From positions 268,757,425-268,821,424 of the forward strand of contig NC_081415.1 of NCBI RefSeq assembly GCF_030272615.1: a stretch of 64,000 bases of DNA, read 5' to 3'. Under the pieces are notes generated by a model. The model saw nothing but the letters and a program-made list of their open reading frames with translations, had not been told where the DNA came from and did no database searches. Made by a program: the position numbers and the translations under genes. Source of the stretch: Cryptomeria japonica. Taxonomy: Eukaryota > Streptophyta > Pinopsida > Cupressales > Cupressaceae. Every line of letters begins with the position of its first letter. The first letter of the stretch is position 1. Positions 1-10,681 of the stretch are shown here, piece after piece.

Positions 1-1014
1 TCATGCATACATAGTCATAATAATGCATACTCTATTTTACTCATCTTCTTCCATAGGACTCGGTCCTAGTCCTCCATATCTTCTATCTAACATCAAATCC
101 CCCCTCACCCTCCCCATCTTGATAATCACCATCACATACCCTACATCGTGTCCCAATCAACCTAATCAAGCCACGTTCATCACCATCCATCTCTAAATAG
201 GAGGGATTGTGTTTCCTATCCTAAGTCATCCAATAAGCCAAGCAAGTTACTCTCTCTGCACAGGTACATCGACTCCCACACACCTAGACTATCAACAGAT
301 ACTCTGATCAAGTATCTTCAAGTCTCAACAGGTAATCGATTATGGTAATCCTAGACTACATCAGACATTTATCACAATGACCTAGTCTCAACGGGGTTGC
401 CATGATTCCCCACAACCATCCATCACACGCACACACTATCAATTGATCAACCAATCAAACACAATCCATCGGACAATTACATCAATTGTCTACGTCTCAA
501 CGAGTATTTTTCTTTATATACCTTGACTTCATCGGGCAATTACATCAATTGTCTAAGTCACATCAGGTCACTTTGATTCACTTACTCAGACTTTATCATG
601 TCCAAGCGACCAACTGACATCAACTGTCATGCTTTGACTTGACTGAGGCAATTAAACCGATTGCACCAGATTGTCCAACCAATTTTGATCAATTGTATAG
701 CATCAATCCAAACCCCACACTACATCTGCTATGTATCTCTTGCATGACCTCAGGGTACTCGCTGGCTTGTTGTTTCTTCATATTCACTCCATTTTCTCCC
801 CTTCTTTCATCATTAGTTCTAATTTCTTCTATTCTACATCCCTTCCACTTTTCATTCTTTTTCGAGAGATCGCCCGATTTTTCAAAAAAAATCAGCCCAT
901 CTCTCGAGGGGGCATACCACCCATTAAATTTACATTTTATGGGGCATTTCTTCACACCTATTTTTCTTTCTTTGAAACGATGCGATAAACTGCACCGTCT
1001 CAAAGAGGGGCAAA
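1..1014 (+). mobile_element. 3' internal tail of a Gypsy-type LTR retrotransposon
   Basis: No protein family is recognisable here. I assign it to an element because it ends in a purine tract immediately before a TG-starting LTR, the usual 3' end of an LTR retrotransposon interior. It contains an approximate direct repeat of about 30 bp near 466-500 and 529-560, built around caattacatcaattg. Open frames in 639-1019 look like chance frames in pyrimidine-rich sequence. The rest of the element would lie left of this window. Assignment to the Gypsy type is by inference from LTR character only. Confidence 0.5.
1002..1014 (+). other. Polypurine tract of the 5'-end Gypsy-type element
   Basis: The sequence aaagaggggcaaa lies directly before the LTR start TGTAG at 1015. 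This is the expected position of the plus-strand primer for reverse transcription. It supports a plus orientation for the element. Confidence 0.55.
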
Positions 1015-1320
1015 TGTAGTCACATAAATCTGTCCACTTAATTAAATGAATACTTGGTATTTATTTGATTATTTAACCATCAATTAATAATTAATTAAAT
1101 TAATATTTAATTAATTCATCTTAACCTCTTCTCCTATTAATTAAATAAATTATTCAATTTATTTGATTTAATTCACTTAACCAAATTCAGACCATTAATT
1201 AAATAAATAAATCATATTTATTTAATTAAATCTTCTCTCACATTTAAATAAATTAATATTTATTTAAATCCCCCAAAATCCCACCTCTCACATTTAAATA
1301 AATTAACATTTATTTAAATC

Positions 1321-1478
1321 ACCTTTATCCTCTACCCACTTGTATTTTCCTACAAAAGCAAGTTGCACAATTATTTTAAATAAATAATTTATTTAAATCA
1401 CCTTTATCCTCCACCCACTTGTATTTTCCTACAAAAGCAAGTTGCACAACTATTTTAAATAAATTATTTATTTAAAAT
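1321..1478 (+). repeat. 79-bp tandem duplication inside the LTR
   Basis: Two head-to-tail copies of about 79 bp start at 1321 and 1400. Each has acctttatcc, cccacttgtattttcctac and an AT-rich inverted repeat of taaataaa/tttattta type. They differ at only a few positions. The solo LTR at 37023 has a single equivalent block. Confidence 0.8.
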
Positions 1479-1917
1479 CCTATTTATCCTCACCCACTTG
1501 AAACCTTTAATGGTTTCCCTTAAAGTATTCAAACATGATGGCTTTAAAGTCTTCAAACTTGATGGCTTCCTTCTATAGTCTTCTTAAGACTTTAATGGTT
1601 TTCCTTAAAGTCTTCAAGCCTTTAATGGTTTCCCTCAAAGTCTTCAAGCATTTTAATGCTTTATCTTCCTTTTTCTCATTTAAATAAATTAATATTTATT
1701 TGAATATTTATCCAAATGCAAATTACACCATTTAATTGAAATAAATGATTTTATTTTAATTGAAAATACCAAAATTCCTCCCACTTGCATTTTCCTACAA
1801 AATCCACTTGCATGCCTAAACCCCTTCTAGAATTTTCTAATCACTTCTAAATAACCTAACCCCTTCTCTAAACTTTGTCACATTCCTAAGCAAAAGGGAA
1901 GTCACTTCTCAAACCCT

Positions 1918-2051
1918 CAAAGTCTTTGATAACCATTAAAGGCTTTCAACCTTCAACCACTAAATGGCTCAAAGTCTTTGATAACCATTGAAGGCTTTCG
2001 ACCTTCAACCACTTAATCCCCAAAGTCTCCAATAACCATTAATGGTTACCT
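1918..2051 (+). repeat. About 52-bp tandem repeat, three copies, inside the LTR
   Basis: Three successive units begin with caaagtct at 1918, 1970 and 2021 and contain ataaccattRaaggcttt. The third is partial. A similar but looser set based on tttaatggttt and aaagtcttcaa lies at 1505-1660. No coding potential. Confidence 0.7.
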
Positions 2052-2363
2052 CAAACCCTCCCACATGGTTAAAACATTTGTTTTGACTCAACCTCTACCC
2101 AACCCAAAGGTCTCATCAGGCCATTAATGCTTTGACCATGATTATCTCTTAAACATTTGCACAAAGGTTTATCCTTGGATTAACTCTTAATCCAGTGGGT
2201 AATCTTAATTTGGACTTGACCCTTAGCCTCTAGATAACCATGAGGTCTTCTCAGGCCTTTAATGCCTCCAACCTCTTCTCTCAACCCAATCCTATGTTGA
2301 CACTTGTCACCATTTTATTGGTGCCAATTGTGCACATGGATCCCCAACTTTCAAACTTGGCCA

Positions 2364-2820
2364 TACCTGGATTGCGACTCTTCTCCATGGAATGAATGAC
2401 TTCATGAGTAGTGATGATTGCATCGATGATCTTCCTGCCTGCAACAAAACCCCTCTGCGAGGGGCTAATACATCTATCAAGAATAGGTTTTATTCGGTTA
2501 ACAACAACTTTAGAAAAGATCTTGTAAACCGTATTGCACAAGCTGATAGGACAAAAATCAATCATAAGCTTAGGATCAAGCACTTTGGGAACCAACACAA
2601 TGAAAGTATTATTCAATTTCTTTTGAAGGTTCCCCATTTGAATGAAGTCCCTGGTGGCTTTGATCAAAACATACTTCACAATCTCCCAAAACACCTGAAA
2701 TAATGCTGGGGGGAAGCCATCGGGGCATGGGGCTTTATAGGCAGCCATAGCAAAAACTGCCTCTTTAACTTCCTCTTTGGTAACTTGACACATTAGCAGC
2801 TCATTGTCAGCATCATTCAA
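2364..2820 (-). pseudogene. LINE reverse transcriptase fragment, N-terminal part only
   Basis: The translation carries the typical non-LTR RT approach: a KAPCPDGFPPALFQ block (family form K.PGPDG), then TFIVLVPK, the DFCPISLCNTVYKI block (family form FRPISLCN..YKI), KVVVNRIKP and SPSQRGFVAGRKI. It stops just before the first catalytic aspartate block, and the YADD motif is absent. The frame runs on into unrelated LTR sequence past 2363. It cannot have RT activity. The family call is secure; the exact LINE clade is not. Confidence 0.8.
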
Positions 2821-3263
2821 GACATGAGGAATAAGATTGAGTAGCTTATCACTTAATTATGTACGTTCTCTCACCATGTCGTTAGTGTAAGCATTAGTGA
2901 AGAAAAGTGAAGCCCATTACCCAATTTCGTTAGTCCCCACCAATTCTTCATTCCTGTCATTGAATAAGGAATGGATAGTGTTTCTCCTTGTATGCTTTGA
3001 AGTTGACCTATGAAAGAAGGAGGTGTTCCTATCTCCCTCAGTTAGCAATTGGATCTTGGATCTTTTCTTCTAGTAGATCTCTTCAAGGCCCATGATGTCT
3101 TTCCATTTTTGTCTCCAACATTCCTCCTCTTTGTGGATATCCATAGAGGTGTCCCCCTCAGCAATGATTCTCTGGAGTTGGTCCGGTTTAGTTTAAATCT
3201 CCTTCTTTCTCTTAAAGATATCTCCAAAAGAAGATTTATTCCAAGCTCTGACCTCCCTTTTAA

Positions 3264-4101
3264 TTATTTCCATCTTTTTAGAGATTCTAAATAGAGCAGA
3301 ACCTTGAATAGGGGAGTTCCACCAAGTTTGGATGCAGTGTTTAAACTCCAGGTGAGAGTGCCACACAATATCACACCTAAAGGGTATGGGGCCCGAGACT
3401 GGCCTATCAACCCAAGAAAGGAGGATCGGGGAATGGTCTGAAATAGTGTGAGGGAGGTTTGAGAGAGAGGAATTGTTGTCGAGGTCCCACTTAGCTTAGA
3501 CCAGAAATCTATCCAGCCCGACCTGAACAAGATTAGAGCCTTTTTTATTATTAGACCAGGTGAAGGGATTCACTTGAAGGTCTAGATCTAACAGGTCATT
3601 TTTCCTAATGAAGTTAGCAAAGTGAAGCGTTCTATCACTGTAATCAATTAGACCACCCAACTTCTCTGAGGGATAAAGAGGGGTGTTGAAGTCACTGGCA
3701 AACATGAACGTTGCCTCCTTATTATCAGCCAGGAAGATAGAGATTTCCTCCTAGTCCAAGGCCCAACCATTTCTAGTATTGGGAGCATATATGTTGAAAA
3801 AGTACTAGGAGAAGTTATTCAAAGTGAACCTAATAGCAAGAAATTTGTAAGAAAAGGCTACAACTTTCCCATCCAACTTACTTTTATTCTAGAGAGTCGC
3901 AACACCACCTGAAGCACCTTCCACCTCAATATAATAAAAGGCAACACTAGGCCACAAACTGTCCACAAGAGAAGCAAAGTTTTGATAGGTCATTTTCACT
4001 TCCTAAATTAAAATAATATCAATCTTATTGGTTACAATGCATTACTTAAGAGCATACTACTTTTGAGGTTTGTTTAAGTCCCTTAAGTTCCAAGAAAGGA
4101 A
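3264..4101 (-). pseudogene. LINE endonuclease (EEP) fragment
   Basis: The minus-strand reading starts with MNFLSWNLRDLNKP near 4101, the usual opening of the plant L1 endonuclease, which nicks target DNA for target-primed reverse transcription. Further along are FNIYAPN, a degraded SDFN block (family GDFN) in 3496-3705 and FTWSNNK. Several stops and frameshifts separate these blocks, so the domain is inactive. It follows ORF1 and precedes the RT, the normal ORF2 order. Confidence 0.65.
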
Positions 4102-4319
4102 ATTCATTTCTTGCCTTTTTGAGATGTCTCCAGAGTTAATTGCCGCCCACTGGCAATTTCTCTGGCCATTGCCTTAGTTCTAAGGGTCCTCTCAGAGGGT
4201 CTACCTGGTTTAGAGTCAGTACCAATGTATGCCTTCCTATTTCCTCTAGTCTTTATTTTTGGTTCTTGCGATTCCTCTTTCTCTTTATCCACAGGCGGAG
4301 ATGGGACATATCGACTACC

Positions 4320-5725
4320 CTACGAGAAAAAGGTTTTAGTGATCTCCCTAGAGGATTCCACACAAGTAGCAGTAGAAGAAGAATTCAGACCCAAGTTGTT
4401 CCCTTTGGGGGGCGTGGGGGCAGCCCCAAAACACCACAAATCCCTCCCATCGTCCCCAATAGTATTGGGATTTAGAATTTGAAGCACATTGGGGGTATCC
4501 TCCTTGTTCCCCTTCTTCTCCTTGAAGCAATCCTTGACTTTCAGTCCTTCCTGATCTTCCTCCGCCCAGGAGATCTCTCCCTCTTCTAGGTCAGGACCCA
4601 AGCAGTTCCCTGAGGATTGGGGGGTCACCTTGGGGTTAGGGCTCTTCATTATATTAAGAATACCCTCCAGGAAGGGGTAGCCATTCTCAACAGGTACTTG
4701 AGAATCATTCCTTTCCATCGAGTCCTTAACTAGGTCCTCAACCTTGTTAGTGACCAGGGGCCTAGTGGGGGGGAATTCTATATCGAATCCTCATTGACAA
4801 TTCTCGGGGAGGACAATTTATCCTTTTTTTTGGCCTTCAGAGGTGGAGGGGCCAGACATTTAGCTATCACATGGCCATTTTTTCCACATCTTTGGAAATA
4901 AAGGGAGGTGTTCTCATAGACAATAGCTTGTGTCCATTTTCCCCATTTTGATTTGAGAGATATGAAGTTAGGAAGGGGGTTGTTAACAACCACATTCACA
5001 CAGAGGCGAGCATAAATGAGTTTGGACTTCTGCATTGTCACATTGTCAGCAACAACGAACTGGCCAAATGAGTTGCCAATCCATCTGAAAATGGTATTGT
5101 CTCAAAATTCCAAAGGGAGGCCAGGGAGTCTGATCCAAACTGAAGCAAGTATGAGGAGATCAGCACTAGGGTCAAAACTTGACTTCCACTTAGAGAGGGC
5201 CAAGAAGTGTTTGCCATAGGACCACGAACCAGAGAGGATATAAATAAAGTCTTCTTCAGCAGTGAACCTAAATAAAAAGAGCCCACTTGGCATAACGGAG
5301 ACAAAGACACTACCTTTTAGTTTCCATCTTGAACCAGCCCATCTTCTAACCATGTCTATTGTGGGTCTGAAGGCCAAGAATCTCCCCACTAAGAAGAGGT
5401 GTAGGGAGGAGATGATATTATCCATAACATTATCGGGGATACAAATTTCAGGAGCATCCTCGCCAACAGTGACCTTCAGCAATTGAGTCGACAACACCAT
5501 CTTGGGATTTCCAACAAGAGCGCCTTTCCAAGTGCTCGCTTGAGCCTCCTCAGACAAAGGCCCCACACTATCAGTTTTAGGATCCTTGTTATGTGAATCC
5601 AAGATAGAGGTCACATTTGGATTCTTCTCATGGGAACAAACCTCGTGCAAAGCCGCATTACAGACCTCCACGATAGAATCCTCAACCAAAGGAACCCACC
5701 CAACACAAGTGCCAGATCTAGACAC
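4320..5725 (-). pseudogene. LINE ORF1-like, DUF4283 domain and zinc-knuckle remnant
   Basis: The 207-residue stretch at 5102-5725 has the features of the plant L1 ORF1 RNA-binding domain (DUF4283): GRFLAFRP, a MVRRWAGSRWKLKG block, FLFRFTAEEDFIYIL, GSWSYGKHFLAL and VWIRLPGLPLEF. The next part (4778-5041) reads CGKNGHVIAKC, a CCHC zinc knuckle whose first cysteine appears lost. An acidic, low-complexity tail follows at 4320-4718. The pieces lie in different frames. In intact elements ORF1 packages LINE RNA in the cytoplasm. Confidence 0.65.
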
Positions 5726-5835
5726 AACTGTAGATGAGTAGGGGAGGGGGGGTCAGGGTCCAGGGAGGATGGGTCCTCCCCTATGGAAACAACAAGCATA
5801 GCAAAAATTCAAAAAAGCAGAAAATGGGAAAGTTG

Positions 5836-8500
5836 CAGAGCGGGAAACTACTTGTTGCTCTCACTAAGAAACAATATTTATGATCACACTATTTATAGTG
5901 TCATATGCTATTATGTTAGATGATTTTTTTAATAGCTACAACTGGTTGAAAGAGAATTACATTTAGGAGGTCTTGATTAAGAAATTTGAAGGGGTGTTCA
6001 TTGTAATCATACTATTTATAAAGTACCATCATTTCATTTTTTTTGGGTATCATGATGGGTTTTTCATTTGACCGATCAAATGATCTAATTATTGATCTCA
6101 TTCGTGACAATATATAATTCAATTTGATTCTTAGCATGCATGTTTTAAATTTATTTCATCACTTTTATCTACTAGTTTATATTTTTAAATAGCAAATCAT
6201 ATAGTTATGAAATAAAAAAGGCTACAAGCCTTTGATATTATAGTTGTAAAGTGGATAATGTATTTCCCAGATACTTGGTTCTACCTTTGGGATCAAGAAT
6301 AAGACTAAGGCAGTAAGACTATTATTGTATTTAGATTAGATCCACGGGCTTGGTGATTTACAAAAAAAATAGGGGTGAAAGTTATAGTTTTATATTTCAC
6401 CCAAAAAATTATGCTTATTTCTTTGTTTTTTGTCAAACCAAGGTTGTGGCCTTTCAAATGGAGTAGGATATCCAAAAAATATTTATCCACCTTTCATGAT
6501 GGGCAAGTGCTTGGTTTGTTGTTGAAAGAAAATATTCTATCAATAGATCTAAAGAGTTAAATAAGTGGTGAAAATAGCCAACCATCTCTTGGTGAATGCC
6601 TAAAGATTGAGGAAACTAAGAGATGGAAAGAGTTTTGCCAAATTAAGTTTTCCTACAATCTTGATAGATGTTCGAATTTGACAATGTCAAGATTATAAGA
6701 ATAGAACAAGATCCTATTGAAGATCATTTTAATGATGAGGTTAAGACCCACATAGAAGGCCAAATATTTCATGTTTATAATGTTTCTCTTATCCTTATAA
6801 CTTATTTGATCATTTTAGATATTTTATCTCTTTGGAGATATTTCAGATCTTAGAATGCCTTGGTAGAAGGGAGAGCTATGTCATGGGAATACATTTAAGT
6901 TCCACATAGTAAGGTCCATATTGAACCTAGGATATGAAGGTGTTGTGGTCTGAAAGCACCTTGCCTAGTTCCATGGTCATCTGCCTAACAAAGATTTGGT
7001 CATGGGTTTTAAGGACCCACTTTTCTATTTTGCAAGTGGAAACCACCATTATAGATTGCATGCATAGTGAGAGGATAGTGAGATGTTTGTATTTTTTAGA
7101 GAAGGATCATAGGGCCTCATTTATCTTTCTCCCTTTCTATAATAAGACTCCCATAATAGGCCACCCAAGAGGTCCAAGAAGAAGACAAATTATGGTATCG
7201 ATCTTCCTTTCTACAATAATAATACATATAACATTACATATAACATAGCATATTGATGGTAGGGGTCATTGCATGTCGTAACACCCTTATCCTTTAATTC
7301 ATCAAGTGTCAACCTAAGGGTGTCTAAAGCTATTTGCGGTTATAGTTATTTGTCTTGGGGGGTGCTTTGATTCCATATTTTTGGAATATTTTTTGTCCAA
7401 CTCTGATAGGAGCATTTTTTTTTGCTAATTGAAACTATCCTTTTCTATCCCAAATTACTTTGCAAGTTTAAATCTAACTTCAATAAATCTAGATCTAACT
7501 AAATGACTACACATATTAACCTTTGTTTTACTCTAAATTGTTATTAAGGATGGCAGAGTTTTACTAATGCAACAACACACTTGCAAAAAGGAAAATTTAA
7601 TCTAAGTTGCAAAAATCAAACCAATGTTATGCTTATAGACAATGAAATCTATATTTTGCTTATATCAAAGGAAATACATATTATGCTTGCATTAAATTAA
7701 ATCACACTTGCATGAAAATAAAGAACTCTATTCCATCACATGTTATCAGATTTCTAACTTCAACCTTTACAATGCATTCAACTAAAAATATCATTAATAT
7801 CTCTAGATAATACAATCAAACTAATCTGATAATCAATTTAATCACAATCTAATTTGAAAGTTGAAAGGAAAATGAATTAAACTTGAACCTAAAATGAATG
7901 ACAAACTTGAATTCAAAAAGAAAATGGTGAACTAATCTTAATCATGCAATTTAGAATTAACTTAAATGAAAAAATGAATAAAGAAACAAGAATAATAAAT
8001 AGAGATCACATTCCTTTGGTCAAATGAGCGCTACTCTTCCTCTTGGAGGGATCCAAAACTCAACTTGATCACAAACTTTTGCTCTTTATTTTCATCAAAT
8101 TGGCCCCAAGCAGGGGGTAAATAACAATGTTTTTCAAAAGAGGCAAAATTATAAATTCAAAATTAGACTACTAATTAGATAAGCTAACCTTCGACTAACT
8201 GCATGGACAGATTAAATAATGATATTAAATATTGGCCTTAAATTTAAAATAACAATAACTAAAAGACTAACTAGCCAACTTAGTAGAATTGAGAGTGGCA
8301 CTGCAAAATCAAAATAAAAGCACATGAGGAACATTCAGAGTGTTTTGAGAAATTGGAACTAATGTAATGGAACAAAGATTTTCATAATGACTTGTGAGTG
8401 GAAAGAAGCTCCATCTCAACTCAAACCTTTCCTGAAGTGAATGACACTTGGGCAAGCCAAAGTACACCCATAGTGGATTACGAGAACAATCCTCAATCTT
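5836..8500. other. AT-rich spacer with no recognised gene
   Basis: Short open frames such as 6668-6853 and 6934-7248 match no family I recognise and show no protein-like motifs. The sequence has many A/T runs and no clear tandem structure. It may be old transposon remains or unique spacer; I cannot tell which. Confidence 0.6.
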
Positions 8501-8505
8501 GTTAT
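8501..8505. repeat. Target-site duplication, left copy (gttat)
   Basis: The five bases gttat precede the LTR end TGTTGGG at 8506. The same five follow the opposite LTR end ...CCAACA at 10676. A 5-bp duplication is the signature of LTR-retrotransposon integration. Confidence 0.8.
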
Positions 8506-8930
8506 TGTTGGGATCCAAGAACACTGAGAGGTGGGGGGGGGGGGTTGAATCAATGTTTTGTCGGTAAGATAAGATTATATACTTTTATACCATACACATA
8601 TAAATCGGTAAATGAAGAAACATATAACTTGAAGCAAATAAACCATCCACATAAATGAACACCATAACACATAATTTATATGTGGAAAACATCAAAGAGG
8701 AAAAACCACGGTGGGATTTGTGACCCACAATATCAGTTCACTGGCCATATGAAAGGATATTACATATAATGGGGGCCTGCACATGCAGGAAGGCACACTG
8801 CTCACCACAAAAAAGAGTCTCACTGACTACAAGCTTATGCTGAAATGAAATAGTAATAATGAAAATTTCGGTTTCAGGATCTTCCTCAAGCTATTAAACT
8901 TCTTCCGAGGTACCAGGCTCTAATACCAAT
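8506..8930 (-). repeat. Module A: LTR end plus leader
   Basis: LTR-end part 8506-8862, leader part 8863-8930. It lacks a segment of about 16 bp that follows aaggcacactg in modules C and D, as module B also does. The G-run here is 12 G or longer. Its left edge is the outer end of the insertion. Confidence 0.85.
8917..8928 (-). other. Primer-binding site, module A leader
   Basis: On the minus strand it reads TGGTATTAGAGC, one base from the plant initiator tRNA-Met site TGGTATCAGAGC. It lies 2 nt from the adjoining LTR end, the normal spacing. Confidence 0.75.
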
Positions 8931-9365
8931 TATTGGGATCCAAGAACACTTAGAGGGGTAGGGGGGGAGAGGGGGGGGGTGAATCAGTGTTCTGCTAGTA
9001 AGATAATATTTTATCCTTTTATACCATACACATATAAACCGGTAAATGAAGAAACATATAACTTGAAGCAAATAAACCATCTACATAAATGAACATCATA
9101 ACACACATAATTTATATGTGGAAAACCTCAAAGAGGAAAAACTACGGTGGAATTTGTGACCCACAATATCAGTTCACTAGCCATATGAAAGGATATTACA
9201 TATAATGGGGGCCTACACATGCAATAAGGCACACTACTCACCACAAAAGGAGTCTCACTAACTACAAGCTTCTGCTGAAATGAAACAGTAATAATGAAGA
9301 TTTTGGTTTCAGGATCTTCCTCAAGTTGTTAAAATTCTTCCGAGGTACCAGGCTTTGATACCAAT
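8931..9365 (-). repeat. Module B: LTR end plus leader
   Basis: 435 bp, same layout as module A. It starts tattgggatcc instead of tgttgggatcc. It shares with A the missing segment of about 16 bp near 9230. The leader part ends in a primer-binding site reading gctttgatacca on the plus strand. Confidence 0.85.
9352..9363 (-). other. Primer-binding site, module B leader
   Basis: On the minus strand it reads TGGTATCAAAGC, one base from the initiator tRNA-Met site and 2 nt from the adjoining LTR end. With the sites at 8917 and 9774 this makes three primer sites in one insertion. Confidence 0.75.
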
Positions 9366-9787
9366 TGTTGGGATTTGAGAGGGGGGGTGAATCAGTGTTC
9401 TATCGGTAAGATAAGATTTTATCCTTTTATACCATACACATATAAACCGATAAATGAAGAAACATATAACTTGAAGCAAATAAACCATCCACATAAATGA
9501 ACACCATAACACACAAAATTTATATGTGGAAAACCTCAAAGAGGAAAAACCACGGTGGAATTTGTGACCCACAATATCAGTTCACTAGCCATATGAAAGG
9601 ATACTACATATAATGGGGGCCTACACAACCAGGAAGGCACATTGCCTAGACCACAGTGCTCACCACAAAAAGAGTCTCACTTACTACAAGCTTCTGCTGA
9701 AATGAAACGGTAATAATGAAGATTTCGGTTTCAGGACCTTCCTCAAGCTGTTAAACTTCTTTCGAGGCACCAGGATCTAATACCAAT
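9366..9787 (-). repeat. Module C: LTR end plus leader
   Basis: 422 bp. It lacks the ccaagaacact block after tgttggga but retains the cctagaccacagtgct segment missing in A and B. Its primer-binding site has decayed (gatctaatacca on the plus strand, 9774-9785). Confidence 0.85.
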
Positions 9788-10676
9788 TGTTGGGATCCAA
9801 GAACACTAAAAGGGAGGGTGAATCAGTATTCTGCTAGTAAGATAAGATTTTATCCTCTTATACCATACACATATAAACCGATAAATGAAGAAACATATAT
9901 CTTGGAAAAAATAAACCATCCACATAAATGAACACCATAACACATAGAATTTATACGTGGAAAACCTCAAAGAGGAAAAACCACAGTGGGATTTGTGACC
10001 CACAATATCAGTTCACTGGCCATATGAAAGGATATTACATATAATGGGGGCCTGCACATGCAGGAAGGCACACTGCCTAGAGCACAATGCTCACCACAAA
10101 AAGAGTCTCACTAACTACAAGCTTCTGCTGAAATGAAACAATAATAATGAACTCACAAAATGCATTTGCAATGCCAAAAAGAGTTCCAGTTATAGTTATG
10201 CTCTATACTGGTTCATAAACCCTAAACACTTCTACCAGTATCTCTTCTCCTCCAAAAATGCTTTCCAAACTATCTACGGATCATTGCATGATATAATATT
10301 CGCATACCAATGATATACATACATATTCTTCACATTATACAGTTTTGCTATAAATCTCCTATGTCCCTATCAGTCTATATCAAAATGACCTATTAGACTG
10401 ACCTATATACCCATTACAAACAATATGCCTTATGTCAGCTTACAATACATTACAAAAGATATTCAATGTCAGCCTTGACAATAATTACGAAATGATTTTC
10501 TAAATAAATCTTCCTTGATGCCAGTGTTAGTGTCGAAGTCAGTGCCGATGTAACCCTAGATACTCCAATGTCAGCGTCTGCTGGTAAATGCCTCCTAATA
10601 TCGATATATGATTTCCATATGCTCTTGTTGCCATCAATGGCAACAAAATGAATTTGATGAATGTCAATTGCCAACA
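9788..10676 (-). repeat. Unit D: the only complete LTR of the array
   Basis: 889 bp, TGTTGG at the minus-strand 5' end and CCAACA at the 3' end. Its 3' 360 bp or so (9788-10151) matches the LTR-end parts of modules A-C. The 5' 525 bp (10152-10676) occurs only once here. This would be the element's 5' LTR. It carries the cctagagcacaatgct segment, grouping it with module C. Confidence 0.85.
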
Positions 10677-10681
10677 GTTAT
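10677..10681. repeat. Target-site duplication, right copy (gttat)
   Basis: Matches 8501-8505 exactly and follows the LTR end ...TTGCCAACA. Confidence 0.8.

Larger units (their letters stand above)
1015..2363 (+). repeat. Truncated LTR, same family as the solo LTR at 37023-38533
   Basis: It begins TGTAGTCACATAAA and aligns in reverse complement with 37023-38533. Shared landmarks are AT-rich inverted repeats, the cccacttgcattttcct block, the cccaaGGGTCTCATCA-like block near 2100 and the tatgttgacaNttgtcacca block near 2292. Similarity stops near 2363, about 40% short of the family LTR length and before the TATA-box region. Minus-strand LINE sequence starts there. The two copies are clearly diverged, so this is an old insertion. 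Confidence 0.75.
2364..5835 (-). mobile_element. Decayed L1-type LINE, truncated in the reverse transcriptase
   Basis: Read on the minus strand from about 5835 down to 2364, it shows in order an ORF1 with a DUF4283-like domain and zinc-knuckle remnant, an endonuclease (EEP), and the start of a reverse transcriptase. Frames are broken many times. The loss is at the 3' end, in the middle of the RT, which is not the usual 5' truncation of LINEs. The broken end abuts the truncated LTR at 2363, so a deletion or recombination joined the two. No poly-A tail is left. Confidence 0.75.
8506..10676 (-). mobile_element. Copia-derived insertion: complete LTR plus tandem LTR-end/PBS/leader modules
   Basis: On the minus strand it starts with a complete LTR (TGTTGGCAATTGACATT...GGATCCCAACA, 889 bp, 10676 to 9788). 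After that come three tandem modules. Each module has the first 65-70 bp of leader with a primer-binding site, then only the last 360 bp or so of the LTR. The outer ends are true LTR ends and are bounded by perfect gttat duplications, so the block behaves as one integrated element. It holds no coding sequence: the open frames in 8886-10003 are repeats of one LTR-end frame. The LTR end resembles that of the Copia element at 28262-35996, sharing a G-run followed by tgaatca and a ccacNgtgggatttNNgacccac block. Confidence 0.85.

Noticed and set aside
639-1019. 126-codon frame before the first LTR as an element accessory gene
   Set aside because: It is pyrimidine-rich, is overlapped by other open frames on both strands, and ends at the polypurine tract and LTR.
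8886-10003. Three similar minus-strand frames of 64-83 codons that look like a small gene family
   Set aside because: They are the same stretch of the repeated LTR end; they start in the LTR and have no independent coding signature.
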